Assembly: GCF_001006805.1 (NCBI RefSeq)
Contig: NZ_LN811362.1
Location: 213,625-252,593 of the forward strand
DNA length: 38,969 bases
Direction of reading: 5' to 3'
From: Microvirga massiliensis
Lineage (GTDB): Bacteria > Pseudomonadota > Alphaproteobacteria > Rhizobiales > Beijerinckiaceae
This document shows positions 15,669-24,289 of this stretch, piece after piece (positions within the stretch are counted from its first letter, which is position 1; the number at the start of each line of letters is the position of its first letter). The notes below the pieces were generated by a model. It was not told where the DNA came from. It saw only the letters and a program-made list of their open reading frames with translations, and ran no database searches. Position numbers and translations under genes: made by a program.

Positions 15669-16841
15669 ATGACGCCCGATCTCGGCAGCTTCAAGCAGAT
15701 CGTCCTGAAGGTCGGCTCGGCCCTCCTCGTCGACCGGGCGCGCGGACGCCTCAATCACGCCTGGCTCTCGGCGCTCGCGGAGGACATCGGCGACCTGCAC
15801 GCCCGCGGCGCTGATGTGCTCATCGTCTCCTCGGGCGCCATCGCGCTCGGGCGCACCGTGCTGGGCCTGCCGCCGGGGGCACTCCGTCTCGAGGAGAGCC
15901 AAGCCGCTGCGGCCGTCGGGCAGATCGCGCTCGCGCGCTACTGGTCCGAGGCGCTCGCCCACCAGGGAATCACGGCCGGGCAGATCCTCGTGACCTTCAC
16001 GGATACGGAGGAGCGGCGGCGCTATCTCAATGCCCGGGCAACGGCGCTGAAGCTGCTCGAGCTCCGGTCCGTTCCGGTCATCAACGAGAACGACACCGTC
16101 GCGACGGCGGAGATCCGCTACGGCGACAACGATCGTCTCGCCGCCCGCGTCGCCACGATGATCGGCGCGGATCTTCTCGTGCTGTTCTCCGATGTCGACG
16201 GGCTCTACACGGCGCCGCCCGCGATGGATCCGCAGGCCCGGCACCTGCCCGTCGTCGAGCGGATCACGCCGGCGATCGAGGCCATGGCCGGAGGCGCGGC
16301 CTCCGAGCTCTCCCGCGGCGGCATGCGCACGAAGATCGAGGCCGCGAAGATCGCGACCGCCGGCGGAACCCACATGGTTATCGCGGACGGTCGGGTGAAG
16401 AATCCCCTGCGCCGCGTCGCCGAGGGCGCGCGCTGCACCTGGTTCCAGACGCCGTCGAACCCGGCCACCGCCCGCAAGACCTGGATCGCGGGCTCGCTCG
16501 AGCCGCGCGGCGTGCTGCAGATCGACGACGGCGCGGCCCGCGCGCTCCGCAAGGGCGCCAGCCTGCTGCCCGTGGGCGTGCGGCGCATCGAAGGCAGCTT
16601 CGCGCGCGGCGATGCGGTGGTTATCCGTGATGCCCGCGGTGAGCTCGCTCGTGGCCTCGTCGCCTACGATGCCGAAGACGCCGCACGGATCATCGGCCGC
16701 GCGAGCCGCGAGATCGAGAACCTGCTCGGCTATCACGGTCGTACCGCGATGGTGCACCGGGACGACATGGTGCTGACGGGCTCCGCACCGGACGAGGAGG
16801 CCGGGGAGGGGCCGATTTCCCGCATCGAGGGAGCGGCCTGA
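15669..16841 (+). CDS. proB: Glutamate 5-kinase
   Basis: ProB phosphorylates L-glutamate with ATP in the first step of proline synthesis and is normally inhibited by proline. The 390-residue product has the amino acid kinase fold (IVLKVGSALLVD, VLIVSSGAIALG, VINENDTVAT, RYGDNDRLAARVA, FSDVDGLYT, GGMRTKIEAAKIATAGG). A C-terminal PUA domain is at about residues 280-365 (GVLQIDDGAARALRKGASLLPVGV). The length matches two-domain ProB. proA follows after 71 bases on the same strand and encodes the next enzyme; both are likely one transcript with obgE upstream. Confidence 0.97.
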   Translation: MTPDLGSFKQIVLKVGSALLVDRARGRLNHAWLSALAEDIGDLHARGADVLIVSSGAIALGRTVLGLPPGALRLEESQAAAAVGQIALARYWSEALAHQGITAGQILVTFTDTEERRRYLNARATALKLLELRSVPVINENDTVATAEIRYGDNDRLAARVATMIGADLLVLFSDVDGLYTAPPAMDPQARHLPVVERITPAIEAMAGGAASELSRGGMRTKIEAAKIATAGGTHMVIADGRVKNPLRRVAEGARCTWFQTPSNPATARKTWIAGSLEPRGVLQIDDGAARALRKGASLLPVGVRRIEGSFARGDAVVIRDARGELARGLVAYDAEDAARIIGRASREIENLLGYHGRTAMVHRDDMVLTGSAPDEEAGEGPISRIEGAA

Positions 16842-16912
16842 AATCGACAAAGATGGACGACTCTCCCGCGCGGCAGGCGGGATGATATCGTAACGATGAA
16901 AAGGGCACTGGC

Positions 16913-18199
16913 ATGGACGCAGTCAGGGTGATCGAAGGCGAGGATATCGTGACCCTCATGGGCCGCATCGGCCGGGAGGCCCGGGCGGCTTCGCGGGCAG
17001 TGGCCTTGGCTCCGGCCGAGACCCGCAATGCGGCCCTGCGCGCCATGGCGGCCCGCATCCGCGCCCGCGCGGCGGAGATCCTCGCGGCGAATGCCCAGGA
17101 CGTCGCCGAGGCGAAGGGCCGTGGACAGGCGGCCGCCTTCGTCGACCGCCTCGTGCTCGATCCTGCACGCCTCGAGGCGATCGCCGCGGCCGTCGAGGCC
17201 GTGGCGGAACTCCCGGACCCGGTCGGCCGCGTGCTCGCCATCTTCGAGCGTCCGAACGGCCTCGTGATCGAGCGCGTCGCGACCCCGCTCGGCGTGATCG
17301 GCGTGATCTTTGAGAGCCGTCCGAACGTGACGGCCGATGCCGCCGCGCTCTGCCTGAAGGCCGGCAATGCCGCGATCCTGCGCACCGGTTCGGAGAGCTT
17401 CCGCAGCGCGCTCGCGATCGCCGAAGCCATGGGGGAGGGGTTTGCCGAAGCCGGCCTGCCCGCCTCCGCCGTGCGCCTCGTGCCGACACGGGATCGGGCG
17501 GCCGTCGGTGCCATGCTCGGCGGGCTCGACGGCGCCATCGACGTGATCGTGCCGCGCGGCGGTCGCAGCCTCGTCGAGCGCGTGCAGGAGGAGGCGCGGG
17601 TGCCCGTCTTCGCGCATCTCGAGGGCGTCTGCCACGTCTTCGTCCATGAGAAGGCCGACCTCGCGATGGCGGAGCGGATCGTCCTTAACGCCAAGATGCG
17701 CCGCACCGGCATCTGTGGCGCGGCCGAGACGCTCCTGGTCGACGAGGCCTGCGCCGATACGCATGTCGCGCCGCTCGTGCGGGCGCTCCTCGATGCGGGC
17801 TGCGCCGTGCGCGGCGACGCCGCGACCCTCGCGGTCGATCCCCGGGTTACGCCGGCGACCGAAGAGGATTGGCGCACGGAATATCTCGACGCCATCATCG
17901 CTTGCCGGGTCGTGCCCGGCCTCGAGGCCGCGATCGCGCATATCGAGACCTACGGCTCCCACCACACGGATTCGATCGTCACCGACGACGTGGCGGCGGC
18001 GGAACGTTTCCTCGCCGAGGTCGATTCCGCGATCGTGGTCCACAATGCTTCGACCCAGTTCGCCGATGGCGGCGAGTTCGGGTTCGGAGCCGAAATCGGC
18101 ATCGCGACCGGGCGGATGCATGCCCGCGGCCCCGTCGGCGTCGAGCAGCTCACCTCGTTCAAGTATCGCGTGCACGGCGCCGGGCAGACGCGGCCGTGA
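16913..18199 (+). CDS. proA: Gamma-glutamyl phosphate reductase
   Basis: ProA reduces glutamyl 5-phosphate to glutamate semialdehyde with NADPH, the second step of proline synthesis. The 428-residue enzyme belongs to the aldehyde dehydrogenase fold. Recognisable blocks are VATPLGVIGVIFESRPNVTADAA, LKAGNAAILRTGSES, the nucleophile region RTGICGAAETLLVD (Cys near residue 267) and the C-terminal FADGGEFGFGAEIGIATG...ARGPVGVEQLTSFKY. The length is normal. nadD begins 22 bases downstream. Confidence 0.97.
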   Translation: MDAVRVIEGEDIVTLMGRIGREARAASRAVALAPAETRNAALRAMAARIRARAAEILAANAQDVAEAKGRGQAAAFVDRLVLDPARLEAIAAAVEAVAELPDPVGRVLAIFERPNGLVIERVATPLGVIGVIFESRPNVTADAAALCLKAGNAAILRTGSESFRSALAIAEAMGEGFAEAGLPASAVRLVPTRDRAAVGAMLGGLDGAIDVIVPRGGRSLVERVQEEARVPVFAHLEGVCHVFVHEKADLAMAERIVLNAKMRRTGICGAAETLLVDEACADTHVAPLVRALLDAGCAVRGDAATLAVDPRVTPATEEDWRTEYLDAIIACRVVPGLEAAIAHIETYGSHHTDSIVTDDVAAAERFLAEVDSAIVVHNASTQFADGGEFGFGAEIGIATGRMHARGPVGVEQLTSFKYRVHGAGQTRP

Positions 18200-18221
18200 T
18201 GCGCCGCAGCTGGCGCTTCGC

Positions 18222-19007
18222 ATGATGCTGCGCCGCAACGCGAGCGGCCTGCCCCTGCACCTGCCGCCGCTCGCTCCCGGCCTGCGGATCGGCCTCTACG
18301 GCGGGTCGTTCAACCCTGCCCATGCGGGCCACCTGCATGTGAGCCGCCTCGCGATGCAGCGCCTGCGGCTCGACTGGGTCTGGTGGCTCGTGACGCCGGG
18401 AAATCCCCTCAAGGATACCCGCGAGCTGGCGACGACGGCGCAGCGCGTCGCCTCCGCGCGACAGGTCGCGCGCGATCCGCGCATCCGGATCACGACCGTC
18501 GAGGAGGAGATCGGCTCCCGCTACACGGTCGACACGCTCGCGATCCTGCGGGAGCGCTATCCCGCCGTTCGCTTCGTGTGGATCATGGGAGCGGACAATC
18601 TCCTCGGCTTTCACCGCTGGCGAGGTTGGGACCGGATCGCCGCCCTCGTGCCGATCGCCATCGTCGACCGCCCGGGCTTCACGCTCCGCCCCCTGCAGGG
18701 CCGCACGGCGCGGCGCTTCGCCCGGGCGAGAATCCCGGAAGAGGAGGCGGCCTCCCTGGCGGACCGCGAGCCGCCCGCCTGGGTCTTTCTCCACGGCCCA
18801 CGCTCGACGCTCTCCTCCACGGCCCTGCGGCGGGCCGTGAATTCGACAAAGGGGGAGCCGGCGCGAATGTCACATGACACCCGACGCGGCGCCGCCACCC
18901 TCGCCCGCCGCCCTGCGGGCGTCGACCTCTCCCATCGAGGGAGAGGTGAAGCCTCGCCTCTCCCCTTGTGGGAGAGGTCGGACGCGAAGCGTCCGGGTGA
19001 GGGGTGA
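18222..19007 (+). CDS. nadD: Nicotinate-nucleotide adenylyltransferase with a repeat-derived tail
   Basis: NadD adenylates nicotinate mononucleotide to deamido-NAD. The nucleotidyltransferase motif GLYGGSFNPAHAGHLHVS is near residue 25, followed by WWLVTPGNPLK, a VWIMGADNL block and the C-terminal SSTALRR box. The enzyme core ends there, but the frame continues about 30 residues through a palindromic intergenic repeat (the tail reads LSHRGRG...SPLPLWERSD and ends PGEG), whose last codons provide the stop. This tail is a well-known translation product of such repeats. ATG at 18222 and 18225 are adjacent; either may be the start. Confidence 0.93.
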   Translation: MMLRRNASGLPLHLPPLAPGLRIGLYGGSFNPAHAGHLHVSRLAMQRLRLDWVWWLVTPGNPLKDTRELATTAQRVASARQVARDPRIRITTVEEEIGSRYTVDTLAILRERYPAVRFVWIMGADNLLGFHRWRGWDRIAALVPIAIVDRPGFTLRPLQGRTARRFARARIPEEEAASLADREPPAWVFLHGPRSTLSSTALRRAVNSTKGEPARMSHDTRRGAATLARRPAGVDLSHRGRGEASPLPLWERSDAKRPGEG

Positions 19008-19010
19008 ACC
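18889..19010 (+). repeat. Palindromic repeat cluster forming the nadD C-terminus
   Basis: A set of nested hairpins is visible: ACCTCTCCCATCGAGGGAGAGGT, CCTCTCCCCTTGTGGGAGAGG and GGACGCGAAGCGTCC, followed by GGTGAGGGGTGA. Similar GAGAGG-rich elements are dispersed in many alphaproteobacterial genomes. A second, diverged copy (CCTCGCCCCCTGTGG...GGGCGGGCGAGG) lies at about 19160-19206. Confidence 0.8.
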
Positions 19011-19385
19011 GCTGCGCTATCCTGTTGTTGAAACTGTGAAGTTTCCTTATGATAGCTTGGCGTTGCCGCCCTCGGGCGCTCTTTGCGAGAGAGGTCGCCC
19101 CGTTTTGGCAGAACGAACCCAAATGGCTCAAATGTAATGTGTCTGCAGTGACTTGTCTTAACCTCGCCCCCTGTGGAAGAGGTCGCCCCGAAAGGGCGGG
19201 CGAGGTGCCGGCGCTACCATATCCGGATATGCACACCCGCAACCCCGAGCCCCGCTCCATCGCCCGGCCCGCGGCGAACTTCCTTCCGCTGCGTGTGTTG
19301 AAAAGGGGTGCCGCCCGATACTATCTTACCGGTGCGGCGCACGTGATGCGCTGATTTTGAGGGTCTGGAACTGAACCGACTTTCC
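19008..19385. other. Repeat-rich intergenic region upstream of rsfS
   Basis: This 378-base gap has no gene. It contains the end of the nadD repeat, the diverged copy at about 19160-19206 and the probable promoter of rsfS near 19298. Sequence around 19020-19060 is locally AT-rich (TTGAAACTGTGAAG...TATGATAG), which could be another promoter. Confidence 0.55.
19298..19327 (+). promoter_or_regulatory. Probable promoter of rsfS
   Basis: TTGAAA at 19298-19303 and CTATCTT at 19321-19327 are separated by 17-18 bases, a good fit to the alphaproteobacterial housekeeping promoter. They lie about 60 bases before the rsfS ATG. Confidence 0.45.
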
Positions 19386-19781
19386 ATGATGGAAGTGGAC
19401 GTGAATCCGCTTCTCCCTCCCTCCGGAGCGAGGGCTTCCGACGGGGAGGACATGCGGGCAATCGCCCTGCAGTGCCTCGAGGACATGAAGGCCGAGAATA
19501 CGGTCGAAATCGATCTCGTGGGCAAAACCTCGATCGCTGATACCATGATCGTCACCTCCGGCCGTTCCCACCGCCACGTGGGCGCGATCGCCGAGCGCGT
19601 GCTCGAAGTCCTCAAGGACAAGGGCTTCGGGAGCTTGCGCGTCGAGGGCCTGCCGGCCAGCGACTGGGTGCTGATCGATGGCGGCGACGTCCTGATCCAC
19701 ATCTTCCGTCCCGAGGTGCGTGGCTTCTACAACCTCGAGAAGATGTGGGGCGCCGACCGTCCGGCCGAGCGCGTGGCTTAA
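19386..19781 (+). CDS. rsfS: Ribosome silencing factor RsfS
   Basis: RsfS binds L14 on the 50S subunit and blocks subunit joining in stationary phase or starvation. The 131-residue product shows the family core: ALQCLEDMKAENTVEIDLVGKTSIADTMIVTSGRS, then HVGAIAERVLEVLKDKGF, DWVLIDGGDVLIHIF and the end RPEVRGFYNLEKMWG. About 20 extra residues precede the core; the later ATG at 19452 (MRAIALQ) is an alternative start. rlmH follows after 15 bases. Confidence 0.94.
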   Translation: MMEVDVNPLLPPSGARASDGEDMRAIALQCLEDMKAENTVEIDLVGKTSIADTMIVTSGRSHRHVGAIAERVLEVLKDKGFGSLRVEGLPASDWVLIDGGDVLIHIFRPEVRGFYNLEKMWGADRPAERVA

Positions 19782-19796
19782 AACCCGATCACGGCC

Positions 19797-20291
19797 GTGC
19801 GGCTTGCCGTCCTTGCCGTCGGCCGTCTGAAGAGCGGCCCGGAGCGCGAGCTCGTCGAGCGCTACCGGCAACGGGCCGAGGGGATCGGCCGCGGTCTCGG
19901 GTTCTCCGGGCCCGATCTCGTGGATTGGGCCGAGAGCCGGGCGCGCCGCGAGGAGGAGAGACGTCGCGAGGAGGCCGATCAGCTTCTGTCGCGGGCAGGC
20001 TCCTTCGCGCTCGTCGCCTTCGACGAGCGCGGCCGATCCATCTCGAGTGAAACCTTCGCGCAGCGGATCGCCGCCTGGCGCGATGCCGGCCGTCCGGGGC
20101 TCGCCTGCGTGATCGGCGGCCCCGACGGCCTCGATCCGCGCGTCCGGGACCGGGCCGATCTCATCCTGTCCTTCGGCGCGCTCACCCTTCCGCACCAGAT
20201 CGTCCGCGTCCTGGTCGTCGAGCAGCTCTATCGGGCGCTCACGATCCTGGCCGGGCACCCTTATCACCGGGCAGGGTCGGATCCCTCGTGA
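19797..20291 (+). CDS. rlmH: 23S rRNA (pseudouridine1915-N3)-methyltransferase RlmH
   Basis: RlmH is a SPOUT methyltransferase that modifies helix 69 of 23S rRNA using S-adenosylmethionine. The 164-residue product starts at GTG (MRLAVLAVGRLKSGPERELV). It has the SAM-binding region FALVAFDERGRSISSETFA, the knot motif CVIGGPDGLDPRVRDRADL and the closing LILSFGALTLPHQIVRVLVVEQLYRALTI segment including HPYHR. The length is normal. It is coupled to rsfS, a common pair. Confidence 0.96.
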   Translation: MRLAVLAVGRLKSGPERELVERYRQRAEGIGRGLGFSGPDLVDWAESRARREEERRREEADQLLSRAGSFALVAFDERGRSISSETFAQRIAAWRDAGRPGLACVIGGPDGLDPRVRDRADLILSFGALTLPHQIVRVLVVEQLYRALTILAGHPYHRAGSDPS

Positions 20292-20370
20292 GCGGCCGAG
20301 CGCCGCCGATCATAGAACGCTCACCTTTCTCGGAGAGAGTCCGAATCATCGTCCGGGACCGAAGAATTCC

Positions 20371-21696
20371 GTGAAAGCCGTGCGTCCTCTGCCTGTTCTC
20401 CTCGTGCTCGCCGGCTTGGCGGGACCTGCCCTGGCGCAGGTCGCCCCGGCGGAAACGCCGGCCTCCGTCGAGGCCACGGCGGAGGAGAAGGCGCGGCGCG
20501 AGCAGGAGCTGAAATCCCTCGAGGAGGCTCTCGCAAACAACGAGGAAGCCCGCGCCCGGCTGGAGAAGGAACTGGCCGGCATCCGGGGCGACCGGACCCG
20601 CCTCAACCAGGCTCTCATCGATGCCGCAGCGCGGGCCCAGGAGGCCGAGGAGCGCATCCGCGCCCTGGAGCAGCGCCTCACGACGCTGTCCGCCAGCGAG
20701 ACCGCCATTCGCCGCTCTCTCGAGAGCCGGCGCGGAGTCATCGCGGAAGTCTTCGCGGCTCTGCAGCGCATGGGGCGGAAGCAGCCGCCGGCGGTGCTCG
20801 TTCGCCCCGAGGACATGCTCGCGGCGGTGCGCGCCTCGATCCTGCTCGGCGCCGTCCTGCCCGAACTGCGCGCCGAGACCGAGACGCTCGCGGTCGATCT
20901 CGGCGAGCTCGTGCGGCTCAAGGAGGCCATCAACACGGATCGCGTCACCCTGCGGACGGAGATCGCCGGGCTGCTCGAGGAGCAGCAGCGCCTCACGGGC
21001 CTGATGGACGAGCGCCAGGAGCAGCTCCAGGAGATCGAGCGCAGCATGGGTTCGGAGCGCGAGCGCGCGGCCGAGCTGGCCCGCCAGACCGGTTCTCTCA
21101 AGGAATTGATCACCCGCATGGAGCACGAGATCGCCGCTGCGCGGCAGGCTGCCGAGGAGGCCCGGAAGGCCGCCGAGGCCCAGGCCGCGGCGGTCCGCGA
21201 GCGCTTCGCCCAGGCCGCCTTCCGGGATCCGGCGCGCTTGGCGCCGAAGATCCCCTTCGTGGAGGCGCGCGGCCTCCTTCCGAAGCCCGTCAGCGGCGAG
21301 GTCGTCCGCGAGTTCGGCGCCTCCGATGGCTATGGCGGAACGACGCGCGGCGTTTCATTCGTTACGCGGCCCAAATCCGTCGTGGTATCTCCGACCGATG
21401 GCTGGGTGGTCTTTGCCGGCCCGTTCCGATCCTATGGACGACTCTTGATCATCAACGCCGGCGGTGGGTATCATCTCCTTCTGGCAGGCATGGAACGGAT
21501 CGCCGTCGAGGTCGGCCAGTTCGTCCTTGCCGGGGAGCCTGTCGCCACGATGGGCCAGGCATCCCCGGTCTCGCCGGCGGCTGGCGCTCTCGAAACGACT
21601 GAACCCGTTCTCTATGTAGAGTTCCGTAAGGACGGCGGTTCGATTGATCCTGGGCCCTGGTGGGCGAAACCGCACAGCGAAAAGGTTCGCGGGTAA
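20371..21696 (+). CDS. Murein hydrolase activator EnvC family protein
   Basis: A 441-residue periplasmic protein starting at GTG. It has a signal peptide (VLLVLAGLAGPALAQ), long coiled coils over about residues 35-270 (many Glu/Arg/Leu heptads) and a C-terminal LytM/M23 domain at about 305-430. The zinc ligands of active M23 peptidases are missing: the first His motif reads TRGVSF, and only YHLLLAG remains of the second. It should therefore act by switching on cell-wall amidases at division, as EnvC does, rather than cutting peptidoglycan. Its stop overlaps the ATG of ctpA by one base, so the two are translationally coupled. Confidence 0.9.
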   Translation: MKAVRPLPVLLVLAGLAGPALAQVAPAETPASVEATAEEKARREQELKSLEEALANNEEARARLEKELAGIRGDRTRLNQALIDAAARAQEAEERIRALEQRLTTLSASETAIRRSLESRRGVIAEVFAALQRMGRKQPPAVLVRPEDMLAAVRASILLGAVLPELRAETETLAVDLGELVRLKEAINTDRVTLRTEIAGLLEEQQRLTGLMDERQEQLQEIERSMGSERERAAELARQTGSLKELITRMEHEIAAARQAAEEARKAAEAQAAAVRERFAQAAFRDPARLAPKIPFVEARGLLPKPVSGEVVREFGASDGYGGTTRGVSFVTRPKSVVVSPTDGWVVFAGPFRSYGRLLIINAGGGYHLLLAGMERIAVEVGQFVLAGEPVATMGQASPVSPAAGALETTEPVLYVEFRKDGGSIDPGPWWAKPHSEKVRG

Positions 21697-23021
21697 TGCG
21701 CAGATTCTCTCTCGTTCTCATTGGCGCCGCCGTCGGCGCAGGTACCGCGACCCTGGTGTCGCAGACCGCGCTCCTGTCGAGCACGAATGCGGTCGCGGCT
21801 TCGGCGGAAACGTACCGGCAGCTTTCGCTGTTCGGCGACGTGTTCGAGAAGGTACGCACCGACTATGTGGAGCGCCCCGAGGAATCGAAGCTCATCGAGG
21901 CGGCCATCAACGGGATGCTGACCTCGCTCGATCCGCATTCGAGCTACCTGGACGCCAAGAGCTTCCGGGACATGCAGGTGCAGACCCGCGGCGAGTTCGG
22001 CGGCCTCGGCATCGAGGTCACGATGGAAGAAGGCCTCGTGAAGGTCGTCACGCCGATCGACGACACGCCCGCGGCGCGCGCCGGCATCCTCGCCAACGAC
22101 ATCATCACCTACATCGATGACGAGCCCGTGCAGGGCCTCAACCTCAACCAGGCCGTCGAGAAGATGCGCGGCCCGGTGAACTCCTCCGTGCGCCTGAAGA
22201 TCCAGCGCAAGGACCAGAAGGATCCGATCGAGGTGAAGCTCACCCGCGAGACGATCCGGATCCGGCCCGTGCGCGCGCAGGTCGAGGGCGACGACGTCGG
22301 TTATCTGCGCGTGACGCAGTTCAACGAGCAGACCTACGACAACCTCCGGTCGGCGATCGACAAGCTCACGAACGATATCGGCCCGGACAAGCTGAAGGGC
22401 TGGATCGTCGATCTCCGCAACAACCCGGGCGGCCTGCTCGACCAGGCCATCATGGTTTCGGACGCCTTCCTGGAGCGCGGCGAGATCGTCTCGACCCGCA
22501 GCCGCAACGCCGACGAAACGCAGCGCTTCAATGCGAAGGCCGGTGACCTCACGAAGGGCAAGCCGGTTATCGTGCTGATCAACGGCGGCTCGGCCTCGGC
22601 CTCGGAAATCGTCGCCGGTGCGCTGCAGGACCAGAAGCGGGCGACCGTCATGGGCACCCGCTCCTTCGGGAAGGGCTCGGTCCAGACGATCATCCCGCTC
22701 GGCGGCAACGGCGCCGTCCGGCTCACCACGGCCCGCTACTACACCCCGTCGGGGCGCTCCATCCAGGCCAAGGGCATCGATCCGGACATCGAGGTCCAGC
22801 AGGACATCCCGGACGAGCTGAAGGGCAAGGACGAGACCAAGGGCGAGGCCGGCCTGCGCGGGCATCTCACCAATGGCGGCGAGAAGGAGGAGAAGGGCGG
22901 GTCTTCCGCTTACATTCCGCCGGATCGCAGCAAGGACAAGCAACTCATCGCGGCGGTCGAATACATGCATGGCCTGCGCAAGGACGCCGCGAGTGCGCCA
23001 CCCACGAAGGTCCAGAACTGA
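21696..23021 (+). CDS. ctpA: S41-family C-terminal processing peptidase
   Basis: A 441-residue periplasmic serine protease. It has an N-terminal membrane or signal segment (FSLVLIGAAVGAGTATLVSQ), a PDZ domain (FGGLGIEVTMEEGLVKVV, GILANDIITYIDDEPVQGL) and the S41 catalytic domain. The nucleophile Ser lies in GSASASEIVAGAL near residue 300 and the general-base Lys in SFGKGSVQT near residue 325. Such proteases trim or degrade envelope proteins, including peptidoglycan hydrolases, which fits its overlap with the EnvC-like gene. The start at 21696 overlaps the preceding stop codon. Confidence 0.95.
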   Translation: MRRFSLVLIGAAVGAGTATLVSQTALLSSTNAVAASAETYRQLSLFGDVFEKVRTDYVERPEESKLIEAAINGMLTSLDPHSSYLDAKSFRDMQVQTRGEFGGLGIEVTMEEGLVKVVTPIDDTPAARAGILANDIITYIDDEPVQGLNLNQAVEKMRGPVNSSVRLKIQRKDQKDPIEVKLTRETIRIRPVRAQVEGDDVGYLRVTQFNEQTYDNLRSAIDKLTNDIGPDKLKGWIVDLRNNPGGLLDQAIMVSDAFLERGEIVSTRSRNADETQRFNAKAGDLTKGKPVIVLINGGSASASEIVAGALQDQKRATVMGTRSFGKGSVQTIIPLGGNGAVRLTTARYYTPSGRSIQAKGIDPDIEVQQDIPDELKGKDETKGEAGLRGHLTNGGEKEEKGGSSAYIPPDRSKDKQLIAAVEYMHGLRKDAASAPPTKVQN

Positions 23022-23094
23022 AGGGCTCACGGAGCGGGTGGCGAACGCCACGCTCCGGGACGGACTGCTCTGAAGCCGAGCTGATGTGTGGAGC

Positions 23095-23130
23095 GCCGCT
23101 GCGGATCCGTCTGCAGCGGCCAAATTTTTT
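23095..23130 (+). terminator. Rho-independent terminator after ctpA
   Basis: GCCGCTGC at 23095-23102 pairs perfectly with GCAGCGGC at 23113-23120, and the hairpin is followed by CAAATTTTTT. This is a standard intrinsic terminator about 75 bases after the ctpA stop. Confidence 0.9.
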
Positions 23131-23175
23131 AACGTTCCTCTTTGTTGGCGGATGAAGCACGTGCCATCAACATGG

Positions 23176-23215
23176 CGCCCGAAATCCCTATGATTCGGGC
23201 GTCCTCCGTCCTTTT
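23176..23215 (+). terminator. Hairpin with T-run in the leader of the deacetylase gene
   Basis: CGCCCGAAATC and GATTCGGGCG pair with one bulged A around a CCTAT loop, and CTTTTT follows about 10 bases later. It lies just upstream of the deacetylase ribosome binding region. It may be a second terminator of the ctpA unit or an attenuator-like leader element. Confidence 0.45.
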
Positions 23216-23242
23216 TGGAGGGGTGGCGCCCGTCCGGATGCG

Positions 23243-24289
23243 ATGCCCGAGCCCGTGAAACCATCGATCAGGCCTGCCCCACGCACGAATTCAGGATATG
23301 GCGGCCGCGCCGTGCTGCTGCTGGTGGCCGGCCTCGTTCTCGGCGTCGGCCTGGCGGTCTTCGGATTGCAGCTCGGTTCCCCGTCCGGCCCGCCGGCCGT
23401 CGCGGTGATCCGGAGGGCGGAACCCGCTCCGCCGGTGGCGGCCGATCCAGCACCGGCGCCCTCTGCTACCACGCCAGCCACGGCTCACGGAGCCCTGGCG
23501 CCGGCTCCCGATCCTCGCCTCGTAGAGCGGAGCCGCTTCGGGCCGCTCCCGCGGATCGGCTCCGACGGGGCTATGCCTGCCCTCGTCTATGCCCGTCCGG
23601 CTACAGCCGCCCCGGCGCAGCCGCGGATCGCGGTCCTCGTCACCGGTCTCGGGACCGGCGAGGCGGTCACCCTCGAGGCGATGTCGCGTCTGCCTCCCGA
23701 CATCACGTTCGCCTTCGCGCCCTATGCGAGCGACCTCGACCGCCTTGTCGGGCGAGCCCGTCAGGACGGCCATGAGGTGATGCTGGAGCTGCCGCTCGAA
23801 CCTTTCGATTATCCCGACAGTGATCCGGGGCCGCATACGATCACGGTAGCGGCTTCCGCGGCCGAGAACCTGGAGCGGCTGCATTGGGTCCTCGGGCGCT
23901 TCGCGGGATATACCGGCCTCGTGACCCTCATGGGGGCCAAGGTCACGGTCGACGAGGCGGCGCTCGCGCCCGTGCTCACGGAAATCGCCTCACGCGGCCT
24001 GACCTTCGTGGACGATGGCCGCTCCGGCCGTTCGATCGTGCGCAGCGGGCGCATGGGCGCAGCCGCGACGCGGCGGGCCGATATCGTCATCGACGCCGTC
24101 CCCCGGCCGGATGCGATGGAAGGGGAGCTCGCGCGGCTCGAGAAGCTCGCAGGTGAGCAAGGCGTTGCGCTCGGGACCGCTTCGGTGACGCCCGGCAGCA
24201 TCGAGGCCCTCGCGCGCTGGTCCCAGGGCCTCGCCGAACGGGGCGTCGCGCTCGTGCCGGTCAGTGCTCTGCAGGAGGCAGGCGAGTGA
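23243..24289 (+). CDS. Divergent polysaccharide deacetylase family protein (DUF610)
   Basis: The 348-residue protein has one N-terminal membrane anchor (AVLLLVAGLVLGVGLAVFGL near residues 22-42), a Pro/Ala-rich linker and a NodB-like fold of the divergent type. Family markers are PRIAVLVTGLG, LPPDITFAFAPYA, GHEVMLELPLEPFDYPDSDPGPHT, YTGLVTLMGAKVT and the late segment ARWSQGLAERGVALVPVSAL. Substrate and activity in this branch are not known; a cell-envelope role is likely. Its stop overlaps the start of rppH. Confidence 0.88.
   Translation: MPEPVKPSIRPAPRTNSGYGGRAVLLLVAGLVLGVGLAVFGLQLGSPSGPPAVAVIRRAEPAPPVAADPAPAPSATTPATAHGALAPAPDPRLVERSRFGPLPRIGSDGAMPALVYARPATAAPAQPRIAVLVTGLGTGEAVTLEAMSRLPPDITFAFAPYASDLDRLVGRARQDGHEVMLELPLEPFDYPDSDPGPHTITVAASAAENLERLHWVLGRFAGYTGLVTLMGAKVTVDEAALAPVLTEIASRGLTFVDDGRSGRSIVRSGRMGAAATRRADIVIDAVPRPDAMEGELARLEKLAGEQGVALGTASVTPGSIEALARWSQGLAERGVALVPVSALQEAGE

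Noticed and set aside
15546..18238. Long minus-strand frames (434 and 501 residues) opposite proB and proA
   Set aside because: Both are antisense shadows of well-conserved enzymes and show no motif of their own.
19326..20267. A 313-residue minus-strand frame over rsfS and rlmH
   Set aside because: Both sense genes are certain; the antisense frame has no start signal and no family.
21612..23264. A 550-residue minus-strand frame opposite ctpA
   Set aside because: ctpA has clear PDZ and S41 motifs on the other strand; the antisense product is a low-information shadow.
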